DNA from: Flavobacteriales bacterium
Lineage (GTDB): Bacteria > Bacteroidota > Bacteroidia > Flavobacteriales_F > PHOS-HE28
Direction of reading: 5' to 3'
DNA: 42,906 nucleotides
Assembly: GCA_019912395.1 (NCBI GenBank)
Contig: JAIOIH010000081.1
Span: forward strand, 1-42,906
Below the pieces are notes generated by a model. That model searched no databases. It was not told the DNA's origin and saw only the letters and a list, made by a program, of their open reading frames with translations. Numbering within the stretch: position 1 is the first letter of the stretch; each line of letters begins with the position of its first letter. Positions 32,759-40,459 of the stretch are shown piece by piece. The translations under genes were made by a program, and so were the position numbers.

Positions 32759-32834
32759 GGCACGAGACATCCGCCCACTGGAGCCGTGCCTACGGCAGGC
32801 AGGCGCATAGTTCTGGAAGCGGAAGTCTCGCGCC
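32759..32834. repeat. REP-like element GGCACGAGAC...GTCTCGCGCC at a gene break
   Basis: The ends GGCACGAGAC (32759-32768) and GTCTCGCGCC (32825-32834) are inverted copies with one G-T mismatch, enclosing 56 bases. The right end coincides with the point where the peroxiredoxin-like frame (32790-33089) loses family similarity. Related but shorter palindromes occur at 36729-36765, 39580-39620 and 40460-40499. Confidence 0.6.
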
Positions 32835-33089
32835 GATATGAGCGGTATCGCCTACTTGGCGAGCGGCTTCCAGGATACCGCTGGCGCGCACCGCGTCGAT
32901 CCCTTCCGCATAGTCGCGCTTCGTTCCCGCATCCGCTTTTTTCTCAAAGGCGGTCTTACGGGCATCGAGGGTGTCTTGCAGCGGTATGTAGCGCATCGTG
33001 TCGTTCGTTGAGGCTCCGGTGTGGACCGGTGCGCGTTCGTTCGTGCAGGCAGCGAACAGGAGGGGGAGCAGGAGCAGGGAATGGCGCAT
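32790..33089 (-). pseudogene. Truncated peroxiredoxin-like (AhpC/TSA, thioredoxin-fold) lipoprotein
   Basis: Residues 1-15 are a lipoprotein signal (MRHSLLLLPLLFAAC). Residues 40-83 (LDARKTAFEKKADAG, then IDAVRASGILEAARQVGDTA) match the helical lead-in of a peroxiredoxin-like family in which GD-x-AP-DF opens the thioredoxin fold. After GDTAH (position 32838) the similarity stops, exactly where the repeat element begins, and the frame ends 15 codons later. The catalytic cysteine region is absent from the following bases in any frame. It is therefore a 5' fragment, dead as an enzyme. Confidence 0.6.
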
Positions 33090-33406
33090 GGCAACAAGGT
33101 CGGCAGAATAGGTTAGACCTGACAACGCATACCGTTGGTCCCACTTGCTCACCGACCATCGGCAAGCTCCCGGCCGCGGATGCCCGGGAGACGATGCTCT
33201 TAACATACCTCTAAACCCAGCGCTGGGTAGGAGTTCAAGCCGCACGCCCGCATCCATGGGGCGGGATGCTCCGAGGACCTGGGTCAGTTCGAAAGCGGAA
33301 CTAACCGGCCACCCGCCCGCCGCAGCACCGCCACCAACGCAAAAGCCCCCGGTTTCCCGGGGGCCAGTGCTTTGCAGAAGGATGTAGTTCGTGTGCAGCA
33401 TACCAC
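33090..33406. other. Intergenic gap with palindrome and terminator
   Basis: No supported gene. It contains the perfect 14-bp palindrome ACCCAGCGCTGGGT at 33215-33228 and the terminator of the Fn3 gene at 33341-33364. Confidence 0.4.
33341..33364 (-). terminator. Rho-independent terminator of the Fn3 protein gene
   Basis: Read on the minus strand: GCCCCCGG, loop GAAA, CCGGGGGC, then TTTT. An 8-bp GC stem with a T-run, 43 bases after the stop codon. Confidence 0.85.
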
Positions 33407-34024
33407 TTACGCGGCCTTCGCTGACACTATCTCGCTCATCGGACCTTCCCCCACTACGCCGAGGGCGGCCACTCTGAACGAGTACATCTTGTCCGTTTCC
33501 AGACCGGAAACCGTCAGCTTGGCCTTGGTGGATGTACCAGCCAAGGTCCACTTGCCGTCCATCGTGGGGTCGCCGTCGCAGATGTACGTATTGTACAGCC
33601 GTCCGCCGCGCACGCCTTTCCACCGCAGGGCGATCTGCCCTTTGATGGTGCCGCGCGCACCCTCTACTTTGGTCGGAGCATCCAGTTTATCGATCGGATC
33701 CGGGGTCTTGCTAAGTTCGAAGCCGCTGCTCACCGCCACGTCCACGTCACTGCCGGCCACGCTGTTCACATAGCGGGCAAGTTGGACGAGCATGCTGGAG
33801 AGCTTCTTGGCAGCTACGTTCTTGCTGGCGATCGCTGCGTGTGCACCACTTGTGGCTTCCGCGATAGCGGCCACCAGGGCGGTACGAGCGGCGGTCACAT
33901 CGGCAATGGCTGGCGAGGGAGTGGCGAAATTCACGTTACCGGTCATTCGCTCTTCCACGTGCATGCTCTTACCGATCAGCTGGGAGGTTGTAAAACCTTT
34001 AAGTCCTGCTTTTATGATCCTCAT
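33407..34024 (-). CDS. Fibronectin type III domain protein of unknown function
   Basis: A 205-residue protein without signal peptide. The N-terminal half contains NFATPSPAIADVTAARTALV and an Ala-rich helix (AAIAEATSGAHAAIASKNVA), followed by VQLARYVNSVAGSDVDVAVSSGF. The C-terminal ~88 residues form an Fn3 beta-sandwich (LRWKGVRGGRLYNTY, then TVSGLETDKMYSFRVAALGV). Similar short proteins are common in Bacteroidota and unassigned in function; some are linked to structural roles. It has its own terminator and stands alone. Confidence 0.75.
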   Translation of the reverse strand: MRIIKAGLKGFTTSQLIGKSMHVEERMTGNVNFATPSPAIADVTAARTALVAAIAEATSGAHAAIASKNVAAKKLSSMLVQLARYVNSVAGSDVDVAVSSGFELSKTPDPIDKLDAPTKVEGARGTIKGQIALRWKGVRGGRLYNTYICDGDPTMDGKWTLAGTSTKAKLTVSGLETDKMYSFRVAALGVVGEGPMSEIVSAKAA

Positions 34025-34270
34025 GGTTACTCGTGTTCGTTTTCCTAGGGTTTCGAGTCCTTCAGTTGACTTTGGCCCCGGCGGTCCGATCAGGGGGTGT
34101 CGCTGGCCGAGGGAGCGATTCGGAAGTGCCCCTTGTCGTGTTTCACCCCGATTTGATGTGAATAACGGTTTGCCGTACTGGACGCGGCTTTGCGAGGGAA
34201 TTATTTTTCAACTTTAACATTCAGGGGCGAAACTGTCCAGCGCTACCCGACCTCTGCAGGACCCCGTTTT
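34025..34270. other. Intergenic stretch upstream of the Fn3 gene
   Basis: No gene, tRNA or clear palindrome is seen. It should hold the promoter of the Fn3 gene (minus strand), but no perfect TAnnTTTG box was found. Confidence 0.35.
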
Positions 34271-34655
34271 AACAATGTCAAAGCGATCTTTACCTATGTC
34301 TTTGCCACGTTTACCTATGTACTTGCGGCATTGTCCTAGGTACTTGCGGCGTTTACCTATGTACTTGCCACGTTTACCTATGTACTTGCCACGTTTACCT
34401 ATGTACTTGCCACGTTTACCTATGTACTTGCCGCGTTTACCTATGTACTTGCGGCGTTTACCTATGTACTTGCGGCATTTACCTATGTACTTACGACGTT
34501 TACCTATGTACTTGCCACGTTGTCCTATGTACTTGCGGCGTTTACCTAGGTACTTGCCGCATTGTCCTATGTACTTGCGGCATTGTCCTAGGTACTTGCC
34601 GCGTTGTTAGAGGTACTTGCGGCGATGTTAGAGGTAATTGCCGCACGGACCGACG
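34271..34655. repeat. 21-bp minisatellite, about 18 units
   Basis: Units follow ACCTATGTACTTGCCACGTTT with variation at fixed positions (CC/GG before CG or CAT, TTTACC against TTGTCC, TATG against TAGG). The outer units are most diverged. Because 21 is divisible by 3, frames stay open: plus strand gives a repeated MYLPRLP heptapeptide (34275-34610, 111 codons) and minus strand a repeated KYIGKRG. Neither has a promoter, signal or recognisable context, so I treat it as non-coding DNA unless expression is shown. There are no unique spacers, so it is not a CRISPR. Confidence 0.9.
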
Positions 34656-34887
34656 CACACGGGGTCACCCACCCACACGAGGCGCATGGCACCCGGGGCG
34701 CGAGGCACCCTGCGCAGGGAGGCTCCCGCACGGTCCGGCCACCTTTCCGGCACCCCTCAGGCAAGCTGCATTTATACCTTATATATATAGGGGCATTCCA
34801 GGGGCGGCATGAACCCCTCCGGTAAGGGCGCTCCAAGGGGCCACGGAAGCTCGCGCTGCAGACACGCAACCGGGAAAATCCCTACAA
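34656..34887. other. Intergenic stretch after the minisatellite
   Basis: GC-rich at first, then a short AT-rich patch (TATACCTTATATATATAG, 34774-34791) that could be a promoter region for the following gene. No gene recognised. Confidence 0.35.
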
Positions 34888-35496
34888 GTGGGTATTGTAC
34901 AGCTTCGGGCAGCTCGGGATCTTCGGCCCATGTGCCTCAAGGAGCTCGGGGCGGAACTGCCGATGATGCTCGGCACCCGTCCATTGGTCTTCGCTTGGAT
35001 ACTGTACGACGGGGTGCGCCTCTTCCGCTTGGCCCTGCACCGCAACAACCTCCCGCTGCGCGTACCGATGACCCCCGAAATGAAAGCCCTGCTGGAGCAG
35101 GACCGTCGCCAGCGGGGCGAGCGCCGACCCAAGCGCCTGCACCTGGGCCCCTTCATCCGCGAGCCCTACCACTTCTTCAGTGCCAAATTGCCCAACGGCG
35201 GCCTCCACCTGCCCCACGGCAACCTTTGCGGCCACCTCGGCGTGGAGCTTTATGTGGATTCCCCCCAGCCGCTCTATCCCTATCCCGTGCTGCTGCACTT
35301 CAAAGGCAGCGAACCCCGCCACCATCCCTTCGGCAACCACCTCCGCTGGGTGGCCCATCCGAACTGGACCCTCGCGGAGCAGTGGGCACGGCTGGTCCGC
35401 TGGCGCGATGAAAGCCCCTGCGGCTGCTGCCTCCGCGAGCGCTTCAGCTTCGAGGCCTATACCGAGCAGCCGCAAGGCCCGCTCTGGTCGGGTTAG
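34888..35496 (+). CDS. Hypothetical protein
   Basis: I do not recognise this family. The frame is open for 202 codons with even composition. Features: a possible hydrophobic stretch early (LVFAWILYDGVRLFRLAL), many His, Pro and Trp residues (HHPFGNHLRWVAHPNW), GPFIREPYHFFSAKLPNGGL in the middle, and a CGCC motif near the end. The plus-strand start is either GTG at 34888 or ATG at 34930; the latter drops 14 residues without losing any obvious motif. It lies between the minisatellite and a repeat-rich gap, with no operon partner. Confidence 0.55.
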   Translation: MGIVQLRAARDLRPMCLKELGAELPMMLGTRPLVFAWILYDGVRLFRLALHRNNLPLRVPMTPEMKALLEQDRRQRGERRPKRLHLGPFIREPYHFFSAKLPNGGLHLPHGNLCGHLGVELYVDSPQPLYPYPVLLHFKGSEPRHHPFGNHLRWVAHPNWTLAEQWARLVRWRDESPCGCCLRERFSFEAYTEQPQGPLWSG

Positions 35497-35900
35497 CGTG
35501 GGGCGCATTGGCTGTTGGCTTTTGGCTGCATTCAGGCCTCTCGGTGCATTCGGTCAAGCTTGCGGCTGTTGGCTTCTGGCTTACGGCTGCATTCAGGCTT
35601 CTCGGTGCATCCGGTCAAACTTGTGGCCCCGGGCGCCGACCGGGGGAGGCTGCATTCAGGCCTCCAAGTGCATTTGGGGTTCAGGCCAGGCCAGCCTGAC
35701 AACAGACAACGGCTAGCTGACAACTGGACCACGGCCTCCGGCACACCCGGCATTTAGGCCGTTTGGTGCATTCGGTGTTCAGGCGCATTCAGGCAATTGG
35801 TACTTTGTGCGAAAGATGCCCGACAACTGGTCAGGCCACCGGTCCCTTTCGGGCACGCGCCAAGATCCAGTTTCGGGACATCCGGTGCGAAGGTAGGGCG
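35497..35900. repeat. Intergenic stretch with degenerate GGCTGCATTCAGGC repeats
   Basis: Three imperfect copies of a ~40-nt unit, GGCTGCATTCAGGCcTCTCGG-type, followed by TGCATTCGGTCAA or a variant (near 35525, 35587 and 35649), and further GTGCATTCGG / GCGCATTCAGGC fragments near 35768-35795. No gene is supported here. Confidence 0.6.
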
Positions 35901-36689
35901 ATGGATGCACCGAGATGGAAGTCGAACCGACCTTTTCGTTTTGGTATTGATTTCCATTGCGATGGTGGTCCGAGTGAAATAGCCTGCTTCAACAGTCTTG
36001 TGGGAACGTATGATCCTTGTTACTTTCAACGTCGCATGCCGTTCGCAACAGGTCCATGGCACAGTCCTCCGCAGTTGCCCGATGATCCGGAAGAGCTGTG
36101 CTTGGTGCTGCTCTTTCATAGGGGCGAGCATCACCGCTACGTGGCCATGCGCTATGCCGATGGATGGACCTATCAGGATGGCCAGGTGATGGAAGCGGGC
36201 ACATGGGTTTCCCGCTGGGCGTATATCACCAGCAGCGTGGAGCGCCTTAGCGAATTGCCGCCGGTGCAAGAGCTGCCGCCTGAGAGCCGCTTGTTCGTGC
36301 ACGATGCTTTGACAGCGCCAGAGCAACTGCGCTTCCTATGCACCTACGTGGCCATGCTGAAAAAGGACATTGCCGACCTGCATGCGGAATTGGAAAGCAC
36401 GAAACATGGATCGGCCATAAGGACATTGCAAGGAGAGCTAAAGTCCCTGGAGAACATGCGGCACTCTCAAGTGGCCAGCAAAGAACGGCGTATCGAGGAG
36501 CAACGTGCTGCCCTGGTGGAGATGCACGAACAGATCCAGAAGCTCAAAAGTCAGTTGGCCAAAGCTGAACTTCGCACGCAGGACCTCATCCAGCGGGAAG
36601 CGAAGCAACGCAGATCGGCACATACGGAACTGGGCAAGCTGAAGCAGGAGTTGAACCGCTTGCGGATGAAACTGGAGAAGGCTCGTTGA
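35901..36689 (+). CDS. Coiled-coil protein of unknown function
   Basis: A 262-residue protein. The N-terminal ~140 residues form a globular region (FRFGIDFHCDGGPSEIACFN, then VLLFHRGEHHRYVAMRYADG) with no family I recognise. From about residue 145 to the end it is a long coiled coil rich in Glu, Lys, Leu and Gln (KSLENMRHSQVASKERRIEE, then HEQIQKLKSQLAKAE). An upstream in-frame start at 35763 would add 46 residues across repetitive sequence, so the ATG at 35901 is preferred. There is no signal or membrane segment, so it is probably cytoplasmic and oligomeric. Confidence 0.65.
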   Translation: MDAPRWKSNRPFRFGIDFHCDGGPSEIACFNSLVGTYDPCYFQRRMPFATGPWHSPPQLPDDPEELCLVLLFHRGEHHRYVAMRYADGWTYQDGQVMEAGTWVSRWAYITSSVERLSELPPVQELPPESRLFVHDALTAPEQLRFLCTYVAMLKKDIADLHAELESTKHGSAIRTLQGELKSLENMRHSQVASKERRIEEQRAALVEMHEQIQKLKSQLAKAELRTQDLIQREAKQRRSAHTELGKLKQELNRLRMKLEKAR

Positions 36690-36728
36690 GATCCCGGGGC
36701 CCGGAGCTGTGCGTGTGGTGTATGCCTC

Positions 36729-36765
36729 AAAGGCACGAGCGTGACGCTCGCGCCAGAGCGGGGCC
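36729..36765. repeat. REP-like palindrome AAAGGCACGAGCGTGACGCTCGCGCC
   Basis: The core GAGCGT-G-ACGCTC is a perfect hairpin within GGCACGAG...CTCGCGCC. A close copy lies at 40460-40499. It sits 40 bases after the coiled-coil gene's stop. Confidence 0.65.
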
Positions 36766-37004
36766 AAAAGCCTGAGCCCAAAGCCGAACCGCCGAGGACC
36801 AGCCATCGGGATCGGAACGGGCTTGGCCCTGTTATAGAGTGTACCACCTGTTGTTGATAGTCGGTTCCATAAGCGCAGATCCCTTTCGCACCCGATCATA
36901 GGTAGCAACGCAGGCAGGCGTGCTTAGGGGGCGGGCCGGAGGCCTAGCAGGCTCGCTCACTCGGCAAAAAGCCGAGCGAGTGCCCGTGTGGGGAGACACG
37001 CGAG
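36766..37004. other. Intergenic stretch with hairpin
   Basis: No supported gene. CTCGGC-AAAAA-GCCGAG (36960-36976) is a compact hairpin. The stretch leads into the palindromic repeat array beginning near 37005. Confidence 0.4.
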
Positions 37005-37290
37005 CGAGTGAAGGGGGGTCAAGCCCGCCATGACGGAGAACCGGGATGGCGGGGCAAGCCCGCCATGACGGACAATCGCCATGACGGACGGCCCGATGCT
37101 CACACGTCGACACTGCGGGCCCGACCCGCAGTCCCGGTTACCCAGCAACACATGCAAGGCCACGCTCAGGCGATCGCCCTTAATGAGCCGGGATGGCGGG
37201 GCAAGCCCGCCATGACGGACAACCGCCATGACGGACGGCACGATGCGCACACGTCGTCACTGCGGGCCCCGACCCGCAGTCCCGGTTCCT
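37005..37290. repeat. Modular palindromic repeat array, left block
   Basis: Built from three modules. Hairpin A is ACTGCGGG...CCCGCAGTCCCGGTT (near 37111 and 37258, 147 bp apart). Module B is a ~50-base GGTTACCCAGCAACACATGC...AATGAGCC. Hairpin C is GATGGCGGGGCAAGCCCGCC followed by ATGACGGA (several copies, including 37043 and 37190). It stops 2 bases before the GIY-YIG gene's stop codon. The right block continues the same modules beyond the gene. Confidence 0.85.
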
Positions 37291-37292
37291 CT

Positions 37293-37583
37293 TCAGTACC
37301 AATCCTCACTCAAGTCCTTCCACTCCGGGTTGTGCTCCACCACCAACGCATCCTTCCATGCGCGCTTCCAATTCTTCAATTGCTTTTCGCGGGCAATAGC
37401 GACGTCAATGTCGTTGTGCTCTTCGTACCAAACCAGCTTTTCGCAATTGTACCGCGCGGTGAAAGAGGTAGGATATTTGTGCTGCTTGTGTTCCAATACG
37501 CGCTTGGGCAGTTCGCTAGTGACACCTGTATACAGCACGCTGTTCCACCGGTTGGCCATCATGTATACCCAGGACTGTTGCAT
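37293..37583 (-). CDS. GIY-YIG nuclease family protein inside a palindromic repeat array
   Basis: A 96-residue single-domain GIY-YIG protein of the UPF0213/URI type. The signature is VYMMANRWNSVLYTGVTSEL (YMM in place of GIY, YTG in place of YIG), then the catalytic Arg in LPKRVLEHK and the Glu in AIAREKQLKNWKR, with YNCEKLVWYE between. All nuclease positions look intact. Such small proteins occur in many copies in some Bacteroidota genomes and lack proven functions. It is enclosed on both sides by direct copies of the same hairpin module (37258-37283 and 37615-37640), with less than 35 bases of unique flank, suggesting the gene and repeats move or spread together (inference). Confidence 0.88.
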   Translation of the reverse strand: MQQSWVYMMANRWNSVLYTGVTSELPKRVLEHKQHKYPTSFTARYNCEKLVWYEEHNDIDVAIAREKQLKNWKRAWKDALVVEHNPEWKDLSEDWY

Positions 37584-37611
37584 GTAGCGAATGTAAGTTG
37601 AGGATGCGTTT

Positions 37612-37987
37612 CGTCACTGCGGGCCCGACCCGCAGTCCCGGTTACCCCAGCAACACATGCAAGGCCACGCTCAGGCGATCGGCCTTAATGAGCCGGGATG
37701 GCGGGTCAAGCCCGCCATGACGGACAACCGGGATGGCGGGGCAAGCCCGCCATGACGGACAATCGCCATGACGGACGGCACGATGCGCACACGCCGTCAC
37801 TGCGGGCCCGACCCGCAGTCCCGGTTACCCAGCAACACATGCAATGTCGCGCTCAGGCGATCGGCCTCAATGAGCCGGGATGGCGGGTCAAGCCCGCCAT
37901 GACGGAGAACCGGGATGGCGGGGCAAGCCCGCCGTGACGGACAACCGCCATGACGGACGGCACGATGCTCACACGTCGTCACTGCGG
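37612..37987. repeat. Modular palindromic repeat array, right block
   Basis: Two near-complete units of 183 and 182 bp (hairpin A starts at 37615, 37798 and 37980). Each unit contains hairpin A, module B, two tandem copies of hairpin C (one with GGGTCAAG, one with GGGGCAAG loop) and a tail CGCCATGACGGACGGCACG. The last partial hairpin A overlaps the 3' end of the next gene. Confidence 0.88.
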
Positions 37988-38973
37988 GACCCATCCGCCA
38001 CGGACTTCACCATGGGGTCGGAACTCCCGTAGCTCACTATCCGCACGTCCAGCGGAACATTCTTGAACTTCCCAAAAGCTTGTGTGATCGCATCGATGAT
38101 CCATGCGGGTGGATTGCCGAAGGCACCGCCACCCACCAAGGTGAGGTATACGATGTTCGAGCCGCGCATCTCCATGTTGATCAGCGCCGCGTAGAGCGTG
38201 GCTTCATAGGTCGCCTCCAGGATCAAGCGTGCAAATGGCTCCCAGAGGTTGGTTTCCACATGCGAATAGGCCACCGGCAATGCCGAGCAGTAGGCCTGTG
38301 AAACGCGTTGCCCGTTGCCCATCAGGGTCACTTCCGTGTCCAATTGCAAACCGATCTTCAGCTTTCCTTTCACCTGTTCCCTGCCGTGCGGGCCCATTGC
38401 GTTGAGCCGCTTGCCGATGTGCTGCAAGCCCGCTGCATTGGACATCACGTAGCCATTGCTCATTTTCCACAACCCAAGCTCCTTGTTGCCCAGCGCCGCG
38501 CCGATCAGGTCCAGGCAATCGATCTGCTCGTCCTTGGTCTGCCCTAGTTGGCCATTCACGGGCACGAAATAGTTCCGGTAGGCCGTGCCCGCCCCACAGG
38601 CGATGGCACACGCAGGCCCTTGCGTCCGGTCGTATCCATAGCGGCCTATGCCTTGCTCCGGGGTCACCTGCGGACTGACCATTTCCAGCAGGTTGAACTG
38701 GGAGGCCGCTTGGAACAAAGCATGGCGGCTTCCTTTGATGCAGTGCAGGTCCTGCACATCGCCCACGAATTCACGGATGCGGATGGCATCGGTGAAATCT
38801 CCCGGTCGTGGTGCCTTGGCTCGTAATTCTTCCAAGGTCGCTATCTCCAAGGTGCCACATTGGAAGCTGTGCCCGTTCACGTTGGAATGCAGCACTTCAC
38901 CTTGCAGCACCAAGTTCTCGCGGACCTGTTCGGGTGTTTCTTCCTCGAAACCGAAGAGTTCTTGGAACCACAT
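37969..38973 (-). CDS. Hypothetical protein with macrodomain-like C-terminus
   Basis: A 334-residue protein, probably cytoplasmic (no signal or membrane segment). The C-terminal part shows an alternating strand/helix order with EATYEATLYAALINMEMRGS, then IVYLTLVGGGAFGNPPAWII, then DVRIVSYG, which recalls ADP-ribose-binding macrodomain/PARG-like folds (a GGGxFGN loop after a hydrophobic strand). The middle contains RTQGPACAIACGAGTAYRNY. I cannot name a family with confidence. The final residues (DGSRSDDV) and the stop are encoded by the incoming hairpin-A repeat, so the original C-terminus may have been replaced. Confidence 0.7.
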   Translation of the reverse strand: MWFQELFGFEEETPEQVRENLVLQGEVLHSNVNGHSFQCGTLEIATLEELRAKAPRPGDFTDAIRIREFVGDVQDLHCIKGSRHALFQAASQFNLLEMVSPQVTPEQGIGRYGYDRTQGPACAIACGAGTAYRNYFVPVNGQLGQTKDEQIDCLDLIGAALGNKELGLWKMSNGYVMSNAAGLQHIGKRLNAMGPHGREQVKGKLKIGLQLDTEVTLMGNGQRVSQAYCSALPVAYSHVETNLWEPFARLILEATYEATLYAALINMEMRGSNIVYLTLVGGGAFGNPPAWIIDAITQAFGKFKNVPLDVRIVSYGSSDPMVKSVADGSRSDDV

Positions 38974-39138
38974 GGGTTAGCAAGATAGGTGTGGACCGTT
39001 GCAGATGAATGTCGCTGGTGCAGGGCTCAAGGCACTCAACTAGCGCGAGCGCCCATGCTCGTCCCTATGTATAGCGCGATCGAACAAACGCACGAGCGAA
39101 GACGCCCGCGTTAAAGAGGGGTTCTCGTTTTGATCCAG

Positions 39139-39330
39139 TCAAAGGATCGGCCCCGAACCCGCTTCCGCATTCCTTATGTCCTGCGCTTGGTCCGTGGAGG
39201 CCAACTCTTCGGCGTTGTCCTTTGACATTCCCAGAATGCGTTGATAGTACTGCACCTCTTGTTCCCGGGTGAGCATGCCTTTTGCATATCCGTCAAGTAG
39301 TTGGTCGTCCGTCAGTGGATCCGGGTTCAT
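39139..39330 (-). CDS. Small hypothetical protein
   Basis: A 63-residue acidic protein, MNPDPLTDDQLLDGYAKGML onward, mostly helical and hydrophilic with no signal or membrane segment. Similar length and composition are common among small uncharacterised regulators, but there is no recognised domain. It is flanked by short REP-like fragments (39040-39105). Kept because the composition is protein-like and the start is a clean ATG. Confidence 0.4.
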   Translation of the reverse strand: MNPDPLTDDQLLDGYAKGMLTREQEVQYYQRILGMSKDNAEELASTDQAQDIRNAEAGSGPIL

Positions 39331-39590
39331 CTTTTGCTTGTTATCAACGTATTCGGGATCTGCCTGATCGGCTCAGTGATCACATCGAAACGTGTGCGAC
39401 CCCACGTTCGTGCTCTTGCAAGAATGTGCATCAAGCTTGTAAGGGGGAACGGCCCATGGATAGTGAGGATGCCCGCTTCGGACTGAATTGAAACTACGCC
39501 ATGGTTAGGCGCAGTGATCTTTCAGTCTTCAACGGGCATCGTTACAAAGCTAAGGTCACAACTACGGGGTGAGCGTTCATTCTCGCGCTT
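39331..39590. other. Intergenic stretch
   Basis: No gene, tRNA or strong palindrome is seen until the REP-like sequence beginning near 39575. Confidence 0.35.
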
Positions 39591-39620
39591 TTACGGAATT
39601 GGCCGGGCACGAGCGTGCTC
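39580..39620. repeat. REP-like fragment at the HIRAN gene break
   Basis: TCTCGCGCTTTTAC followed by GGGCACGAGCGTGCTCACG; the palindrome GAGCGTGCTC is contained in it. Read on the minus strand, it begins exactly where the HIRAN-like reading frame loses similarity (after DLVRE). Confidence 0.5.
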
Positions 39621-39841
39621 ACGCACCAGGTCCAACGGGTCCTCGGCCTTTATGCGCGGCAACAGCTCCGGACCCTTGTGGTGGCGGAAGCCCTTTACAA
39701 AGGCATCGAAGACGAAGACGCCGTGCGATCCTGCGTCCATGCCAAGCGGTCCTGCTCCTTGGCGTTGAGCATGGTCCAAGGCGGCAGGGTGAGCAAGGCG
39801 GCGCTGCCCAGCATGGTTTTTAGAAAGATGGGGCGGTCCAT
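39594..39841 (-). pseudogene. Frameshifted, truncated HIRAN-domain protein
   Basis: The ATG at 39841 opens MDRPIFLKTMLGSAALLTLP, an export-type leader, followed by a stretch ending LAWTQDRT. The frame then shifts near 39718-39740: the first frame stops after SSSSMPL while a neighbouring frame continues as VFVFDAFVKGFRHHKGPELL, then DPLDLVRE. This is the start of a HIRAN domain (V-x-GFxxHxG...L..GD.L.LVREP.N). After LVRE a REP-like sequence replaces the rest of the domain. HIRAN domains bind damaged or 3'-ended DNA in helicases; a short exported form is common in Bacteroidota. It lies 20 bases after the CpXC gene, as if once in one operon. Confidence 0.65.
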
Positions 39842-39861
39842 GGGGGGAAGGTAGGAGGGAT

Positions 39862-40284
39862 CTAATCCGCTCCCCACTCCGCGCAGAGTTCCCGAAAAAC
39901 GATGTAGGCCGCCATCTCGCGGGTGGAGAACACGTAGTGCGGGTTTTTGAAATAGTCTCCTTCAGTGCGCTCCAGTATGCCGGTACTTATTGGATCAATG
40001 ACCAAGGTGCCACGTTTGGTGATGCGCTTGTAGAAGTCTTCGTTGCCGAACGCCCCCAGACTCACGTACTGCACCAAGTACTTGTGTTCCATATCGTGGT
40101 AGAGAACGTTCTCATCGATGAACGCATCACTTCCGCACCCCTCGCAGTGGAAGATGTTGAGCTTCATGTCGCGCACCAATTGGCTGGCTTCCTTGTCCAT
40201 GCTGTTCACTGTGGACCACACCATCACCTCCTGCTTGTGGCTGCATTTGGGGCAAGCCAGCTCCTTCCTTGTTTTCATGGTCAT
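39862..40284 (-). CDS. CpXC-domain protein
   Basis: A 140-residue protein with two zinc-ribbon-like cysteine pairs, CPKC near residue 11 and CEGCG near residue 47, spaced as in the CpXC domain. The middle and C-terminal parts (LYHDMEHKYLVQYVSLGAFG, then FYKRITKRGTLVIDP) are typical of the family, whose function is unknown. Two adjacent ATGs (40284 and 40278) are possible starts; the upstream in-frame frame to 40335 is not family-like. A promoter-like TACTTTCG (minus strand, about 40433-40441) would give a ~145-base leader containing the inverted repeat at 40343-40429. Confidence 0.78.
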   Translation of the reverse strand: MTMKTRKELACPKCSHKQEVMVWSTVNSMDKEASQLVRDMKLNIFHCEGCGSDAFIDENVLYHDMEHKYLVQYVSLGAFGNEDFYKRITKRGTLVIDPISTGILERTEGDYFKNPHYVFSTREMAAYIVFRELCAEWGAD

Positions 40285-40342
40285 GGGCGCGGATCTTCTA
40301 ATAGAATTGTTCGGGCAAGGTAGATGGAGCGCCAAGACATAG

Positions 40343-40429
40343 CAATGGCGGCCTTCGTTTCGTGGAGCAGACCCCCTTTCAAGCCTTTCAGCCCTCCGGA
40401 GGTTTCACCCCGACACCTGGCCGCCATTG
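40343..40429 (-). promoter_or_regulatory. Inverted repeat in the CpXC gene's leader region
   Basis: CAATGGCGGCC (40343-40353) and its exact complement GGCCGCCATTG (40419-40429) enclose 65 bases that include a smaller hairpin CCTCCGGAGG. It lies between the ATG and an upstream promoter-like sequence, so it could fold in the 5' leader. I do not recognise a known riboswitch. It could equally be the ends of a small mobile element. Confidence 0.35.
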
Positions 40430-40459
40430 GATGCGAAAGTACAAACCTTGCTAATGCGG

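Noticed and set aside
34271-34655. Array looked at first like a CRISPR
   Set aside because: Units are contiguous 21-mers with no unique spacers and no cas genes nearby.
37005-37987. Repeats with period 147-183 bp considered as a CRISPR or integron cassette array
   Set aside because: The sequence between hairpins is itself repeated, not unique, and no Cas or integrase gene is present.
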